A stretch of 64,000 nucleotides of DNA from Nocardiopsis sp. NRRL B-16309 (GCF_001279585.1 NZ_LGEC01000114.1:62001-126000), one strand, 5' to 3'; counted from the stretch's first letter, positions 16,358-24,993 are shown. Numbers and translations are program-made. The notes: generated from the letters alone by a model not told the origin.

Positions 16358-17221
16358 ATGAACTCACGTCCCACCGTCAGCGTCCTCGGCCTGGGCAACC
16401 TGGGCCGGGCCGTCGCCGAGCGCTTCCTCGAAGCCGGGTACCCCGTCACCGTCTGGAACCGCTCGCCGGAGCGGGCCGAGCGGCTGCGGGCCGGTGGCGC
16501 GGCCGTGGCGGCCGGGCCGGCGGCCGCGGTGGCCGCCTCCGAACTCGTCGTGACCGTCCTGCTCGACCACCCGGCGGTCCGGGAGGTGCTGGGCGGCGCG
16601 GCGGCCGAACTGGAGGGCCGCACCGTGCTGAACCTGTCTTCCGGCACCCCCGAGCAGGCGGGGGAACTGGCGTCGTGGGCCGCCGGCCGGGGGGCCGCCT
16701 TCCTGGCGGGCGCGGTCCTCGCCGTGCCCCAGACCGTGGGCACCGCGGAGGCGCTCACCCAGGTCAGTGGCGACACGGCCGCCTTCGAGCGGTACCGCGC
16801 GGTGCTGGACCGGCTGGGTACCGTCCGGTACGCCGGTGCGGGGCCCGAGCTGGCCTCGGCCTACGACGTGGCCGTGCTCGCCGGGATGTACGGGATGTTC
16901 TCGGGCTTCTTCCAGTCGCTGGCCCTGGCCGAGGCCTCAGGGATCACGGCCGCGGAGATCACCGAGCTGCTGGTCCCGTGGCTGGCTGGGGCGGCGGCGG
17001 TGCTGCCGCTCTTCGCGGGGGAGGCCGACGCCCGGGAGTACGCGACCGAGACGTCGAACCTGAACATCAACCGGGCCGGGTTGGCCGCGATCCTGGACAG
17101 CGGCCGGACGCGCGGAGTCCCCGACGACCTGCTCGCCCCGTTGCTGGCCCGGCTCGACCGGCAGGTGGAGGACGGGTACGGCCGGGAGAGCCTGGCCCGC
17201 GTCGCGGAGACCTTCCGCTGA
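16358..17221 (+). CDS. Imine reductase-like NAD(P)-dependent oxidoreductase (beta-HAD superfamily)
   Basis: The protein has 287 residues from ATG 16358. The N-terminal Rossmann domain has GLGNLGRAVAERFLEAG and the cofactor strand VTVWNRSPERAERL, where the Asn-Arg-Ser after the strand favours NADPH. The following stretches LNLSSGTPEQAGELASWA, LAGAVLAVPQTVGT and YDVAVLAGMYGMFSGF match imine reductases/reductive aminases rather than hydroxyisobutyrate dehydrogenases. Asp170 in AYDVAVL occupies the place of the proton-donor Asp of D-type imine reductases. The C-terminal helical domain (ETSNLNINRAGLAAILDSG) would complete the swapped dimer. Native substrates of this family are rarely known. No cluster partner adjoins it. 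Confidence 0.82.
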   Translation: MNSRPTVSVLGLGNLGRAVAERFLEAGYPVTVWNRSPERAERLRAGGAAVAAGPAAAVAASELVVTVLLDHPAVREVLGGAAAELEGRTVLNLSSGTPEQAGELASWAAGRGAAFLAGAVLAVPQTVGTAEALTQVSGDTAAFERYRAVLDRLGTVRYAGAGPELASAYDVAVLAGMYGMFSGFFQSLALAEASGITAAEITELLVPWLAGAAAVLPLFAGEADAREYATETSNLNINRAGLAAILDSGRTRGVPDDLLAPLLARLDRQVEDGYGRESLARVAETFR

Positions 17222-17411
17222 GCCGCCGGCGGGTGCGGTCCTCCGACCGGGCTCCGCAGACCGGTGTTCGGCGCGGGTCGTCGGCCGGGCCGCCCTCCCG
17301 GCTCCGCACGGCACCGCGCGGGTGGGACCGTGTCGGCGGGCGCGGTCCCCCAGCGCACGCGGGAGTGTACCGGCAGCGGCCCGGCCGAGGCGGCCCGCCT
17401 CGGCCGGGAGG

Positions 17412-18125
17412 TCACCGAACGGCAGGGCCCCCCGGATGCCCCGGACCAGCGCCGACGCCCGCGCCCCCGTCACGTGCGGCCTCTCCGGGCGGCCCGGGCG
17501 CCGCCACCATGCCGTCCGCCATGACGATGCGGTGGTCGGCTCCGGACGCCTCCTCCGGAGCGTGGGTGGCGTGGACGACCGTCACCCCCTGGGCGCGGAC
17601 CCGGTCCACGGTCGCGCGGACGAACTCCAGCGCGTGCCGGTCCAGCCCGGCGGTGGGTTCGTCGAGCAGGAGCAGGTCCGCCTCCTGCGCCAGCCCCTGC
17701 GCGACCAGGACGCGCTGGCGCTGGCCGCCGGAGAGCTCTCCCAGCCGTCGATCGGCCAGGTCGGCGACGCCCATCCTGTCCAGGCACTCCCGGACCACCG
17801 CCCTGTCGCGCCGGGTCAGCGGGCGCCAGAGCCCCCGGTGCGCCCAGCGCCCCATCGCGACCGTCGTCCGCACGGTGACGGGCAGGGCGTCCTGGACGGC
17901 GCTGCGCTGGACCACGAAGGCGGGCCGGGAGCCGCCGTGCCGCGTCACCGTACCCGCGCGCGGCCTGAGCGTGCCCGCCAGGACGCCCAGCAGCGTGGAC
18001 TTTCCGGAGCCGTTCGCCCCGACCAGGGCGGTGACCTCGCCCTCGGGGATCCGGGCGTCGACGCCCCTGAGCACGTCGGGGCCTCCGTACCCCGCGTACA
18101 CGCCCTCCAGTACGACCCGGTCCAT
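17412..18125 (-). CDS. aztA: Zinc ABC transporter ATP-binding protein (AztA-like)
   Basis: The protein has 237 residues from ATG 18125, which has GGAGG 7 nt upstream; an ATG six bases earlier sits too close to that site. Walker A is GANGSGKST, the Q-loop VVQRSAVQ, the signature LSGGQRQR, Walker B LLLLDEPTAGLD and the switch His lies in VVHATHAPEE. This places it among metal-type (ZnuC/AztA) importer ATPases. It is transcribed away from the permease/lipoprotein genes but shares with them a 65-bp intergenic region holding a Zur-like box, so it is almost certainly the motor of that importer. The C-terminus is Gly/Ala/Pro-rich and variable. Confidence 0.88.
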   Translation of the reverse strand: MDRVVLEGVYAGYGGPDVLRGVDARIPEGEVTALVGANGSGKSTLLGVLAGTLRPRAGTVTRHGGSRPAFVVQRSAVQDALPVTVRTTVAMGRWAHRGLWRPLTRRDRAVVRECLDRMGVADLADRRLGELSGGQRQRVLVAQGLAQEADLLLLDEPTAGLDRHALEFVRATVDRVRAQGVTVVHATHAPEEASGADHRIVMADGMVAAPGPPGEAARDGGAGVGAGPGHPGGPAVR

Positions 18126-18151
18126 GGTCATTCCTCCTACGACACCCCGAT

Positions 18152-18174
18152 GTGAAAACGATAATGATTTTCAT
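18152..18174. promoter_or_regulatory. Zur-box-like operator between divergent zinc transport genes
   Basis: The AT-rich element TGAAAACGATAATGATTTTC followed by AT lies centrally between the ATPase (minus) and permease (plus) starts. TGAAAA/TTTTCA ends and an internal AATGATTTTCA match the known Zur recognition pattern of actinobacteria. It is a likely zinc-responsive repression site for both directions. Confidence 0.75.
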
Positions 18175-18190
18175 TGTAGAGTGTCCCACC

Positions 18191-19072
18191 ATGGAAGCCT
18201 TCTTCGCGCCCTTCGGGGTCGTCTTCGTCCAGCGCGCACTGTGGGGCGGGATCCTCGTCTCCGCCGTCTGCGCGCTCGCCGGGACGTGGGTGGTGCTGCG
18301 CGGCATGGCCTTCCTCGGGGACGCGATGTCGCACGGCATGCTGCCCGGGGTGGCGCTGGCCTCCCTCTTCGGACAGAACCTCCTCCTGGGCGCCGCCCTG
18401 GCGGCCGGGACGATGGCCGCCGGGGTCACCGCGCTCGGCCGCTCACCACGCCTGTCCCAGGACACGAGCATCGGACTGCTCTTCGTCGGGATGCTCTCGG
18501 TCGGCGTCATCATCGTCTCCCACTCGGCCTCCTTCGCCGTCGACCTCACCGGGTTCCTCTTCGGCGACGTCCTGGCCGTGCGCGAGCGCGACCTGGCCTA
18601 CCTGGGGGCCGCTCTGGCCGTGGCGCTCGTGGTCGCGGTCGGCGGACACCGGGCCTTCGTCGCGCTGGCCTTCGACTCGCGCAAGGCGCACACCCTGGGG
18701 CTGGCGCCCCGCGCGGCGCACGCCGTACTGCTCGGCCTGGTCACCCTGGCGGTGGTCGCCTCCTTCCACGTGGTCGGCACCCTGCTGGTGTTCGGACTGC
18801 TCATCGCGCCCCCGGCGGCCGTCGCGCTCTGGGCGCGGAGCATCCCGGTGATCATGCTCGGCGCGGCCCTGCTGGGCAGCGCCGCCACTTTCCTCGGGCT
18901 GCTCGTGTCCTGGCACTGGGAGACGGCGGCCGGGGCGACGATCGCGGCCGTGGCCGTGGCGCTGTTCTTCGCCTCCGCACTCGCCTCCGCCGCCCGGCAC
19001 GCCGCTCCCCGCGCGGGCCGCTCCGGGCGGCCCACCGCCATAGCCCACACGGAAGGACAGACGACCCCATGA
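18191..19072 (+). CDS. aztB: Zinc ABC transporter permease (AztB/ZnuB-like)
   Basis: The protein has 293 residues from ATG 18191. It has eight or so membrane segments, beginning VFVQRALWGGILVSAVCALAG, with the family motif GDAMSHGMLPGVALASL and conserved AFDSRKAHTLGL and HVVGTLLVFGLLIAPPAAV. These are hallmarks of the ABC-3 (manganese/zinc) permeases. There is almost no leader after the Zur-like box and the ribosome site is weak. The stop overlaps the next start as ATGA, so the permease and lipoprotein are coupled. Zinc rather than manganese is inferred from the Zur-like box and the AztD-type neighbour. Confidence 0.9.
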   Translation: MEAFFAPFGVVFVQRALWGGILVSAVCALAGTWVVLRGMAFLGDAMSHGMLPGVALASLFGQNLLLGAALAAGTMAAGVTALGRSPRLSQDTSIGLLFVGMLSVGVIIVSHSASFAVDLTGFLFGDVLAVRERDLAYLGAALAVALVVAVGGHRAFVALAFDSRKAHTLGLAPRAAHAVLLGLVTLAVVASFHVVGTLLVFGLLIAPPAAVALWARSIPVIMLGAALLGSAATFLGLLVSWHWETAAGATIAAVAVALFFASALASAARHAAPRAGRSGRPTAIAHTEGQTTP

Positions 19073-20289
19073 AACGCGAACACCGCCCCGGCGCCGTGCT
19101 CGGCGCGACCGGACTGGTCGCCCTGCTGGTGCTCACCGGCTGCGCGGGCACCGGTTCCGGCGACGCCCCCGCCCAGGCGGGGGCGTCGGAAGCGGACGAG
19201 GTCCCGCACGGCTACGTCGAGGGGGCCGAGGAGACCGCCGAACCCCAGTCGCGCCTGGTCGTCGCCGACACCCGCACCGGGGACGTCCGCGTCCTGGACC
19301 TCATCACGGAGGAGGTGACCGCGCTGGACCCGGTACCGGAGGTCGACGGGATCACGGGCGACGGCCGGTTCGCATACCTCCGGTCATCGGATCACGGGAC
19401 TACGGAGGTCGTGGACAGCGGGGCGTGGACCGTGGACCACGGTGACCACGACCACTACTACAGAACCGGCATCGGGCACGTGGGCACGCTGGAGGACTTC
19501 ACGGCCGGCGGAGCGGTCACCGACCCCGCCCTGACCTCCCTCGTCGACGGCCACGGCGCCTCTCTGACCCTGGAACGCGGCGCGCTGGAGGACGGCGCCG
19601 TCGAACCCGCCGCCGCGGCTCCGGGCGGCTCCGCGACCGCCCTCCCCTACGCGGGAAGGCTCGTGGTGGCCGAAGGCGGCTCCGACGGGCGGGTGCGCGT
19701 GGACGACCGGGAGGGCGCCGAACAGCAGACCCTCGACGCGGCGTGCACCGACCCCGGCGGCGCCGCGGTCACCCGACGGGGCCTGGTCCTCACCTGCCGG
19801 GAGGGCGCCCTCCACGTGACCGAGGAGGACGACGCCCTCGTCGCCGAGACACTCCCCTACCCGGACGGCGGCGGCTCCCGGACGGAGTCCTTCCACCACC
19901 GGCCCGGCTCCGCCGTCCTGGCCGCCCTGTCCACCGACGGCGACGTGTGGGTCCTCGACCTCTCGGAGCCGGCCTGGACCCGGCTGGACGTGCCCGACGC
20001 CGTCGCGGTGAGCGCGATCGGCGAGGACACCTCCGTCCTGGTGCTGACCGCGGACGGGACCCTGCGCTCCCTGGACCCGCGGACGGGCGAGGAGCGGGCC
20101 GGGACCGCCCTCCTCGACACGGTGGGCGAGGACCCCGCCCCGACGATCCAGGTCGACACCAGCCGCGCCTACGTCAACGACGCCGGGGCGGGCCTCATCC
20201 ACGAGATCGACTACAACGACGACCTGCGGGTCGCGCGGACCCTCGACGCCGGGATCGCGCCGCACCTCATGGTCGAGACGGGACGGTGA
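19069..20289 (+). CDS. Beta-propeller-like lipoprotein of zinc importer operon (AztD paralogue?)
   Basis: The protein has 406 residues from ATG 19069. A signal sequence (GAVLGATGLVALLVLTGCAG) has a lipobox Cys at about residue 24. The mature part is a series of WD-like strand repeats (SRLVVADTRTGDVRVLDL, VWVLDLSEPAWTRLDV, TLRSLDPRTGEE, AYVNDAGAGLIHEIDY), as in bacterial beta-propellers. A metal-site-like stretch VDHGDHDHYYRTG lies near residue 123. It resembles the AztD-type chaperone encoded 2 kb downstream in overall plan but is clearly diverged from it. It is coupled to the permease by an ATGA overlap and is followed 5 bases later by the binding-protein gene. A role in extracytoplasmic zinc capture or hand-over is inferred. 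Confidence 0.75.
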   Translation: MKREHRPGAVLGATGLVALLVLTGCAGTGSGDAPAQAGASEADEVPHGYVEGAEETAEPQSRLVVADTRTGDVRVLDLITEEVTALDPVPEVDGITGDGRFAYLRSSDHGTTEVVDSGAWTVDHGDHDHYYRTGIGHVGTLEDFTAGGAVTDPALTSLVDGHGASLTLERGALEDGAVEPAAAAPGGSATALPYAGRLVVAEGGSDGRVRVDDREGAEQQTLDAACTDPGGAAVTRRGLVLTCREGALHVTEEDDALVAETLPYPDGGGSRTESFHHRPGSAVLAALSTDGDVWVLDLSEPAWTRLDVPDAVAVSAIGEDTSVLVLTADGTLRSLDPRTGEERAGTALLDTVGEDPAPTIQVDTSRAYVNDAGAGLIHEIDYNDDLRVARTLDAGIAPHLMVETGR

Positions 20290-20294
20290 CGGAC

Positions 20295-21227
20295 ATGAGG
20301 ACACCGATCGCGCGGCGCCTGGGCGCCGCCGCACTCGCCCTCGCCGCGACCGCCCTGGCGGTGACCTCCTGCGCGGCGCAGGACGGCCGGGGCCAGGGCA
20401 TCGTCGTGACGACCAACATCCTGGGCGACATCACCCGCACCATCGTGGGCGAGCAGGCCGAGGTCACCGTCCTGATGAAGCCCAACGCCGACCCCCACTC
20501 CTTCGGGATCTCGGCCCAGGAGGCCGCGGCCGTCGAGAACGCGGCGCTCGTGGTCTACAACGGCCTCGGCCTGGAGGAGGGCGTGCTGCGCAACGTCGCG
20601 GCGGCGGAGGAGGCCGGGGTGGCCGCCCTGGAGGTCGGCGCGGGCGTGGACCCGCTCCCCTACGCCTCCGACGAGAACGAGGGCGAGCCCGACCCCCACT
20701 TCTGGACCGACCCGCGGCGGGTCGTCCAGGCCGTCGACCTGATCACCGAGAGCGTGGTCGAGCGGGTCGACGGGGTGGACGCCGACGCCGTGCGCGCCAA
20801 CGCCGAGGCCTACACGGCGGAGCTGGACGAGCTCGACACCTGGATGGCCGAGGAGTTCTCCGCCATCCCCGAGCAGGACCGCAGGCTCGTGACCAACCAC
20901 CACGTCTTCGGCTACCTCGCCGACCGCTACGGCTTCGAGGTCATCGGCACGGTGATCCCCAGCGGAACCACCCTGGCCTCCCCCAGCACCGCCGACCTCA
21001 AGGACCTGTCCGACACCGTGCGCGAGGCGGGCGTCGACGCCGTCTTCGCCGACTCCTCCCAGCCCGACCGGCTGGCCAGTGTCATGGCGCAGGAGGCGGG
21101 GGTCGACATCGAGGTGATCCCCCTGTTCTCCGAATCGCTGAGCGAGGAGGGCGAGGGCGCGGCCAACTATCTGGAGATGACCCGCTCCAACACCGAATCC
21201 ATCGTCACCGGACTCGGTGACGACTGA
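20295..21227 (+). CDS. aztC: Zinc ABC transporter substrate-binding lipoprotein (AztC/ZnuA-like)
   Basis: The protein has 310 residues from ATG 20295, with GGACGGTGACGGAC immediately upstream. A signal peptide ends in LAVTSCAAQ (lipobox Cys). The cluster A-1 fold is marked by IVVTTNILGDITRTIVG and the metal ligands: His in NADPHSFG, His in DPHFWTDP, His in TNHHVFGYLADRYGF, and the acidic ligand in VFADSSQP. It lacks the long His-rich loop of ZnuA, as AztC does, consistent with metal delivery by a separate chaperone. It is in the middle of the permease-lipoprotein-SBP-AztD operon. Confidence 0.9.
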   Translation: MRTPIARRLGAAALALAATALAVTSCAAQDGRGQGIVVTTNILGDITRTIVGEQAEVTVLMKPNADPHSFGISAQEAAAVENAALVVYNGLGLEEGVLRNVAAAEEAGVAALEVGAGVDPLPYASDENEGEPDPHFWTDPRRVVQAVDLITESVVERVDGVDADAVRANAEAYTAELDELDTWMAEEFSAIPEQDRRLVTNHHVFGYLADRYGFEVIGTVIPSGTTLASPSTADLKDLSDTVREAGVDAVFADSSQPDRLASVMAQEAGVDIEVIPLFSESLSEEGEGAANYLEMTRSNTESIVTGLGDD

Positions 21228-21314
21228 CCCGGACCCCGGGTTCCCACACCGCGGCGGGCTCCGCCCCTCGGCACGACCGCGGCCCTTCCATCAGAACATC
21301 TGGAGACACCACCC

Positions 21315-22505
21315 ATGAGTATGGCGAAACACCTCAGGAACTGGGCGGCCCCGCCCGTGCTGGTCTCGGCCGGCCTCCTGCTGACCGCCTGCGGCGCGGG
21401 ACAGGACACGGCCGCCGAGGACGGCGGCGACCCGGTCGCGGCGGAGGCCGCGGCCGTCACCGATCCGGTCGTGACCACCTACGACGGCGGACTGTACGTC
21501 CTGGACGGCGACACCCTGGAGGTCGCCGCGGACATCAAGCTGGAGGGCTTCAACCGGATCAACCCGGCCGGCGACGACCGGCACGTGCTCGTCTCCACGT
21601 CCGAGGGCTTCCAGGTCCTGGACGCCGCCGGCGGCGAGCTGACCGACACCCTCTTCGCCGCCGAGGCGCCCGGGCACGTCGTCCGGCACGGTGGCCGGAC
21701 CGTGCTGTTCGCCGACGGCACCGGCGAGGTCACCGCCTTCGACTCCGATGCCCTGGGCGACGGCCTCCCCGAGGACACCGAGGTCTACCTGAGCGAGGAG
21801 GCCCACCACGGTGTGGCCATCGAACTGACCAGCGGCGAACTCGTCACCACCCTCGGCGACGAGGAGGAGCGCGTGGGCGCCCTGGCCCTGGACGCCGACG
21901 GCGAGGAGATCGCCCGCAACGAGGAGTGCCCCGGCGTCCACGGTGAGGCCACCGCCGAGGACGAGGTGGTCGTCATCGGCTGTGAGGACGGCGTACTGCT
22001 CTACCAGGACGGCGAGTTCTCCAAGGTCGACGGCCTCGACGACTACTCGCGGATCGGCAACCAGGCCGGATCGGAGGAGTCCCCGATCGTGCTCGGCGAC
22101 TACAAGACCGACCCGGACGCCGAGCTGGAGCGCCCCGAGCGGATCGCCCTCATCGACACGGCCGAGGCCGAGCTCACCGTGGTCGACCTGCCCAGCAGCT
22201 ACACCTTCCGCTCCCTCGGGCGGGGGCCGGACAGCGAGGCCCTGGTGCTGGGCACCGACGGCGCCCTGCACGTGATCGACCCCGAGGCGGGCGAGGTCGT
22301 GGACAGCATCGAGATCATGGACTCCTGGGAGGAGCCCCTGGAGTGGCAGGACGCCCGGCCCGCGCTGTTCGTGCGCGGCGGGACCGCCTACGTGAGCGAC
22401 CCCGCCACCCGACAGGTGCACGCCGTGGACCTGGCCGCGGGCGAGGTCACCGCCTCCACCACCCTGGACGAGGCGCCGAACGAGCTCAGCGGCGTCACGT
22501 CCTGA
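21315..22505 (+). CDS. aztD: Zinc metallochaperone AztD-like lipoprotein
   Basis: The protein has 396 residues from ATG 21315 (or 394 from the ATG at 21321), with TGGAGAC upstream. A lipoprotein signal (LLLTACGAG) is followed by an acidic beta-propeller with repeated DGxLxVxD blades (YDGGLYVLDGDTLEV, EGFQVLDAAGGEL, DGVLLYQDGEFSKV, DGALHVIDPEAGEV, VHAVDLAAGEVTAS). Candidate metal-binding residues occur in EEAHHGVAIEL, ECPGVHGEA and GCEDG. AztD proteins of alpha-proteobacteria and actinobacteria bind zinc and transfer it to AztC. Last gene of the operon, followed by a hairpin terminator. Confidence 0.85.
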   Translation: MSMAKHLRNWAAPPVLVSAGLLLTACGAGQDTAAEDGGDPVAAEAAAVTDPVVTTYDGGLYVLDGDTLEVAADIKLEGFNRINPAGDDRHVLVSTSEGFQVLDAAGGELTDTLFAAEAPGHVVRHGGRTVLFADGTGEVTAFDSDALGDGLPEDTEVYLSEEAHHGVAIELTSGELVTTLGDEEERVGALALDADGEEIARNEECPGVHGEATAEDEVVVIGCEDGVLLYQDGEFSKVDGLDDYSRIGNQAGSEESPIVLGDYKTDPDAELERPERIALIDTAEAELTVVDLPSSYTFRSLGRGPDSEALVLGTDGALHVIDPEAGEVVDSIEIMDSWEEPLEWQDARPALFVRGGTAYVSDPATRQVHAVDLAAGEVTASTTLDEAPNELSGVTS

Positions 22506-22516
22506 CCGTTCCGGCG

Positions 22517-22563
22517 ACCGCCCCGGCGGGTCGGCGCACCGCGCGTCGGCCCGCCGGGGCGGT
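22517..22563 (+). terminator. Terminator hairpin of the zinc importer operon
   Basis: Perfect 14-bp arms ACCGCCCCGGCGGG (22517-22530) and CCCGCCGGGGCGGT (22550-22563) lie 12 bases after the aztD stop. The right arm is part of the tandem 47-bp repeat described next. Confidence 0.75.
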
Positions 22564-22639
22564 GGCGACGCCCCCGTGTCCGGGGGCCGTCATCGGCCCG
22601 CCGGGGCGGTGGCGACGCCCCCGTGTCCGGGGGCCGTCA
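22546..22639. repeat. Perfect 47-bp tandem repeat, two copies
   Basis: The unit beginning TCGGCCCGCCGGGGCGGTGG and ending CCGTGTCCGGGGGCCGTCA occurs at 22546-22592 and is repeated without change at 22593-22639; a third partial copy begins TCGGC. It duplicates one arm of the aztD terminator and reaches the stop codon of the facing permease gene, so it looks like a recent slippage duplication. Confidence 0.85.
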
Positions 22640-23352
22640 TCGGCGCGGCTCCCAGCGGAAGACGCGGGCGGCCAGCGCGACGGCCACGACGACCCAGGCC
22701 AGCGTCGGCGCCAGCAGAATGAGCGACTCACCGAGGGGACGCCGCCGTTCCAGGCGTTGACCACGAGTTCGGCGGCCGATCCGCCGGGGAGCAGGCGCTT
22801 GAGCAGGGTGAGTTCCTCCGTGCCGGTGAACCCCACCCAGCCGGACACGGCGAGGGTCCCGACCAGCAGGGGCAGGGTGGTCACCTGTGCGTGTTCGGGC
22901 GAGTTGGTCAGTCCGGCGGTGGCCAGGCCGAACCCGAGCATCATGGCCACCGCCGCCAGGACGGCCGCCGCCAGGAGCAGGACGTCGGCCGGTCCGGCCG
23001 CGACCGCGGTCAGCACGGTCAGGACCACGGCGACCTGGAGCAGGGTGATGACGGTCGCCGGGAGCAGGAGTCCGGTGAGGATGGCGGGGTCGGCCGCGGC
23101 GGTGGAGCGGAGCCGCTTGAGGAAGAGGTTCTGCCGACGGGAGGCGAGCGTGGTCACCGTGGTGGCGTAGAGCCCCATCACCACCATGATGAACACCAGG
23201 ACCGCGGCGACGGCACCGAGGTCCAGGTCCGGCAGGAGCCGGTGCAGGTAGATGTAGAAGGCGCTGGAGGCGGCGGGAACCACGAACATGGTGACCAGGA
23301 CCAACCGGTTGCGGAAGATCTGGATCAGCTCGCCCTGGGCGATCGGGAGCAT
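22637..23352 (-). pseudogene. ABC-2 type permease, frameshifted
   Basis: From ATG 23352 the frame encodes MLPIAQGELIQIFRNRLVLV and five or so membrane segments (VVPAASSAFYIYLHRLLPDL, AAVLVFIMVVMGLYATTV, VVLTVLTAVAAG, LAAAVLAAVAMMLGFGLA, LLVGTLAVSGWVGFTG), as in ABC-2 drug/polysaccharide exporters. After NAWNGGVP the reading frame is lost. The expected last helix (ESLILLAPTLAWVVVAVALA, ending ARVFRWEPRR) continues in another frame to a stop at 22637. One missing base in the GGGG run at 22735-22738 explains this. No ATPase gene adjoins it, so genuine decay is plausible; a sequencing error in a homopolymer is the alternative. The 250 bp upstream (23353-23601) hold no gene. Confidence 0.8.
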
Positions 23353-23547
23353 GGCGGAAGTCCTCGTGCTGGAAGGCGCGCTGGTCGCCCGTCCGGCAGT
23401 GGTGCCGCGTCACCACGGCGCCATGACGATCGTCCCGGCGGGGGCATGACGCGATGTCACTGTCGGCGCCGTGTCCGGCGCGCCGCGGGGCGTCGTTCGC
23501 CGCCGTCGAGGTGACGGGCGGCGGCGACACGGTGGCCCGCGGCTACG

Positions 23548-23580
23548 GCCGCCGCGGCCTCACCGTGGAGCCGCGGCGGC
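23548..23580 (-). terminator. Terminator-like hairpin after membrane protein gene
   Basis: Perfect 11-bp arms GCCGCCGCGGC (23548-23558) and GCCGCGGCGGC (23570-23580) with an 11-base loop lie 21 bases beyond the stop of the 23602-24993 gene. Confidence 0.7.
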
Positions 23581-23601
23581 GCGCCCGCGGGCCCGCCCCG
23601 C

Positions 23602-24993
23602 TCACCACCCGGTCCGCAACAGGTGGTTGACGAGCAGGGCGGTCGCCGCCTGGAGCGCGAGCCACACCCGGTGGTCGCGGCGGGGCAGCAGCGCCGCGGC
23701 CGGGACCAGCCACAGGACGAAGGGGAGCCAGATGCGCTCGGTCTCGGCCTTGCTCATCCCCGACAGGTCGGCGACGGCGATCGCGCAGACCGCGGCCGCG
23801 GCGAGCACGGCCACCGCGCCGCCCGGGTCCTCCACCGGGCGCGGCCCCGAGCGCACCGCCCACGGAAGCCGGGCCAGGGACCGCCGCAGGCCCGCGACGG
23901 AGGCGGCTCCCGCCGAGAGCACCACCGTGGCGAGGTTCGCCCAGACCCAGTAGCCGTAGGGCCGGATCGCGGCCACGCCCTGGTAGTAGCGCTCCACCAC
24001 CAGGCGGTACCCCTCCCACCACCAGAAGCCCGCCGCCGTGAACGCCGCGGCGACCGCCAGCGCCCCCGCCAGGGCGTAGGGCAGCGGACGCGCGGTCCGC
24101 GCGCACACCAGGACGGCCACCGCGGGGATCGCGATCAGGGCCAGCCCGTAGGACAGGTACACCGTCCAACCGAGCAGCAGCCCGGCGGCGAGCGCCGTCG
24201 CCCGGGGCGCGCGGGCGTTCGGGGACGCCGCCACCGCGAGCAGGGCCAGCCCCCACGCCGCCACCCCCGCGAAGTAGCCGTCCGCCGAGGCGCCGACCCA
24301 GACCGCGCCGGGGAACAGGGCCAGGAACGGAGCCGCGGTGCGGGCCGCGCCCTCGGCTCCGAGCGCGCGGAGCGCGACCAGGACGGCCGCCGCGGCCGAC
24401 GCCCCCGCCACCACGCACCAGGCCCCCGCCCACGCGCCGCCGCCCAGGCCCAGCCGGTCCAGGGCGACGAACGTCAGGACCGCGCCGGGAGGGTGCCCGG
24501 CCACGTGGGTGGGCCAGTTGTCGGGCTGTCCCACGAGGATGTGGCCGGTGAAGCCGCGCAGCGCGGCGCCCGCGTCCGCGAACCGGTCGACCGACGCCAG
24601 GTACTCGTAGGGCGATTCCAGCGGCTCGGCGAACCCCCGCCACCCGTCGACGAGGGCGAGGGCGAACGTCCACACCGTGGACGCGGCCCAGGTGAGCGCC
24701 ACCAACGGGCGCCAGGCCAGGGTCCGCGCCAGGGCGGGGCCCGCGGCGACCACCGCCGCGGCCAGGACGACGGCGGCGACGGTCCCGGGTCCGGTGTGCG
24801 GGGCCCAGGAGGCGTACAGCGGGGGCCAGTCCACGTACAGAGCGCCGTCGGCGCGCTCGATGGCGCGTCCGACCAGCGCGGCGAGCACGACCAGGGCCGC
24901 CGCACCGAGCGCCGTGAGCGCGTCGAGCCGGCGTCCGGAGCGCACGTCGCCGACCGCTTCGTGGTCATGGGACCGGAGGTCGCGCGGCGTCAC
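23602..24993 (-). CDS. Polytopic membrane protein, GT-C glycosyltransferase-like
   Basis: The protein has 463 residues from ATG 24993. It has ten or more membrane helices, the first being LTALGAAALVVLAALVG. An extracytoplasmic loop after the third or fourth helix has FTGHILVGQPDNWPTHVAGH followed by PPGAV, and a second loop has WWWEGYRLVVERYYQGVAAI. This arrangement is common in actinobacterial GT-C-like mannosyltransferase relatives, and the GHPPG motif is characteristic of a set of uncharacterised family members. The canonical DD/DE catalytic motif of GT-C enzymes is not obvious, so enzymatic activity is uncertain. It lies upstream of the molybdoenzyme genes on the opposite strand. Confidence 0.7.
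   Translation of the reverse strand: MTPRDLRSHDHEAVGDVRSGRRLDALTALGAAALVVLAALVGRAIERADGALYVDWPPLYASWAPHTGPGTVAAVVLAAAVVAAGPALARTLAWRPLVALTWAASTVWTFALALVDGWRGFAEPLESPYEYLASVDRFADAGAALRGFTGHILVGQPDNWPTHVAGHPPGAVLTFVALDRLGLGGGAWAGAWCVVAGASAAAAVLVALRALGAEGAARTAAPFLALFPGAVWVGASADGYFAGVAAWGLALLAVAASPNARAPRATALAAGLLLGWTVYLSYGLALIAIPAVAVLVCARTARPLPYALAGALAVAAAFTAAGFWWWEGYRLVVERYYQGVAAIRPYGYWVWANLATVVLSAGAASVAGLRRSLARLPWAVRSGPRPVEDPGGAVAVLAAAAVCAIAVADLSGMSKAETERIWLPFVLWLVPAAALLPRRDHRVWLALQAATALLVNHLLRTGW

Noticed and set aside
16675..20289. A 1204-codon plus-strand frame running from the imine reductase into the zinc lipoprotein
   Set aside because: Only its last 406 codons (from ATG 19069) have a signal peptide and coding character. 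The rest reads in the wrong frame through known genes.
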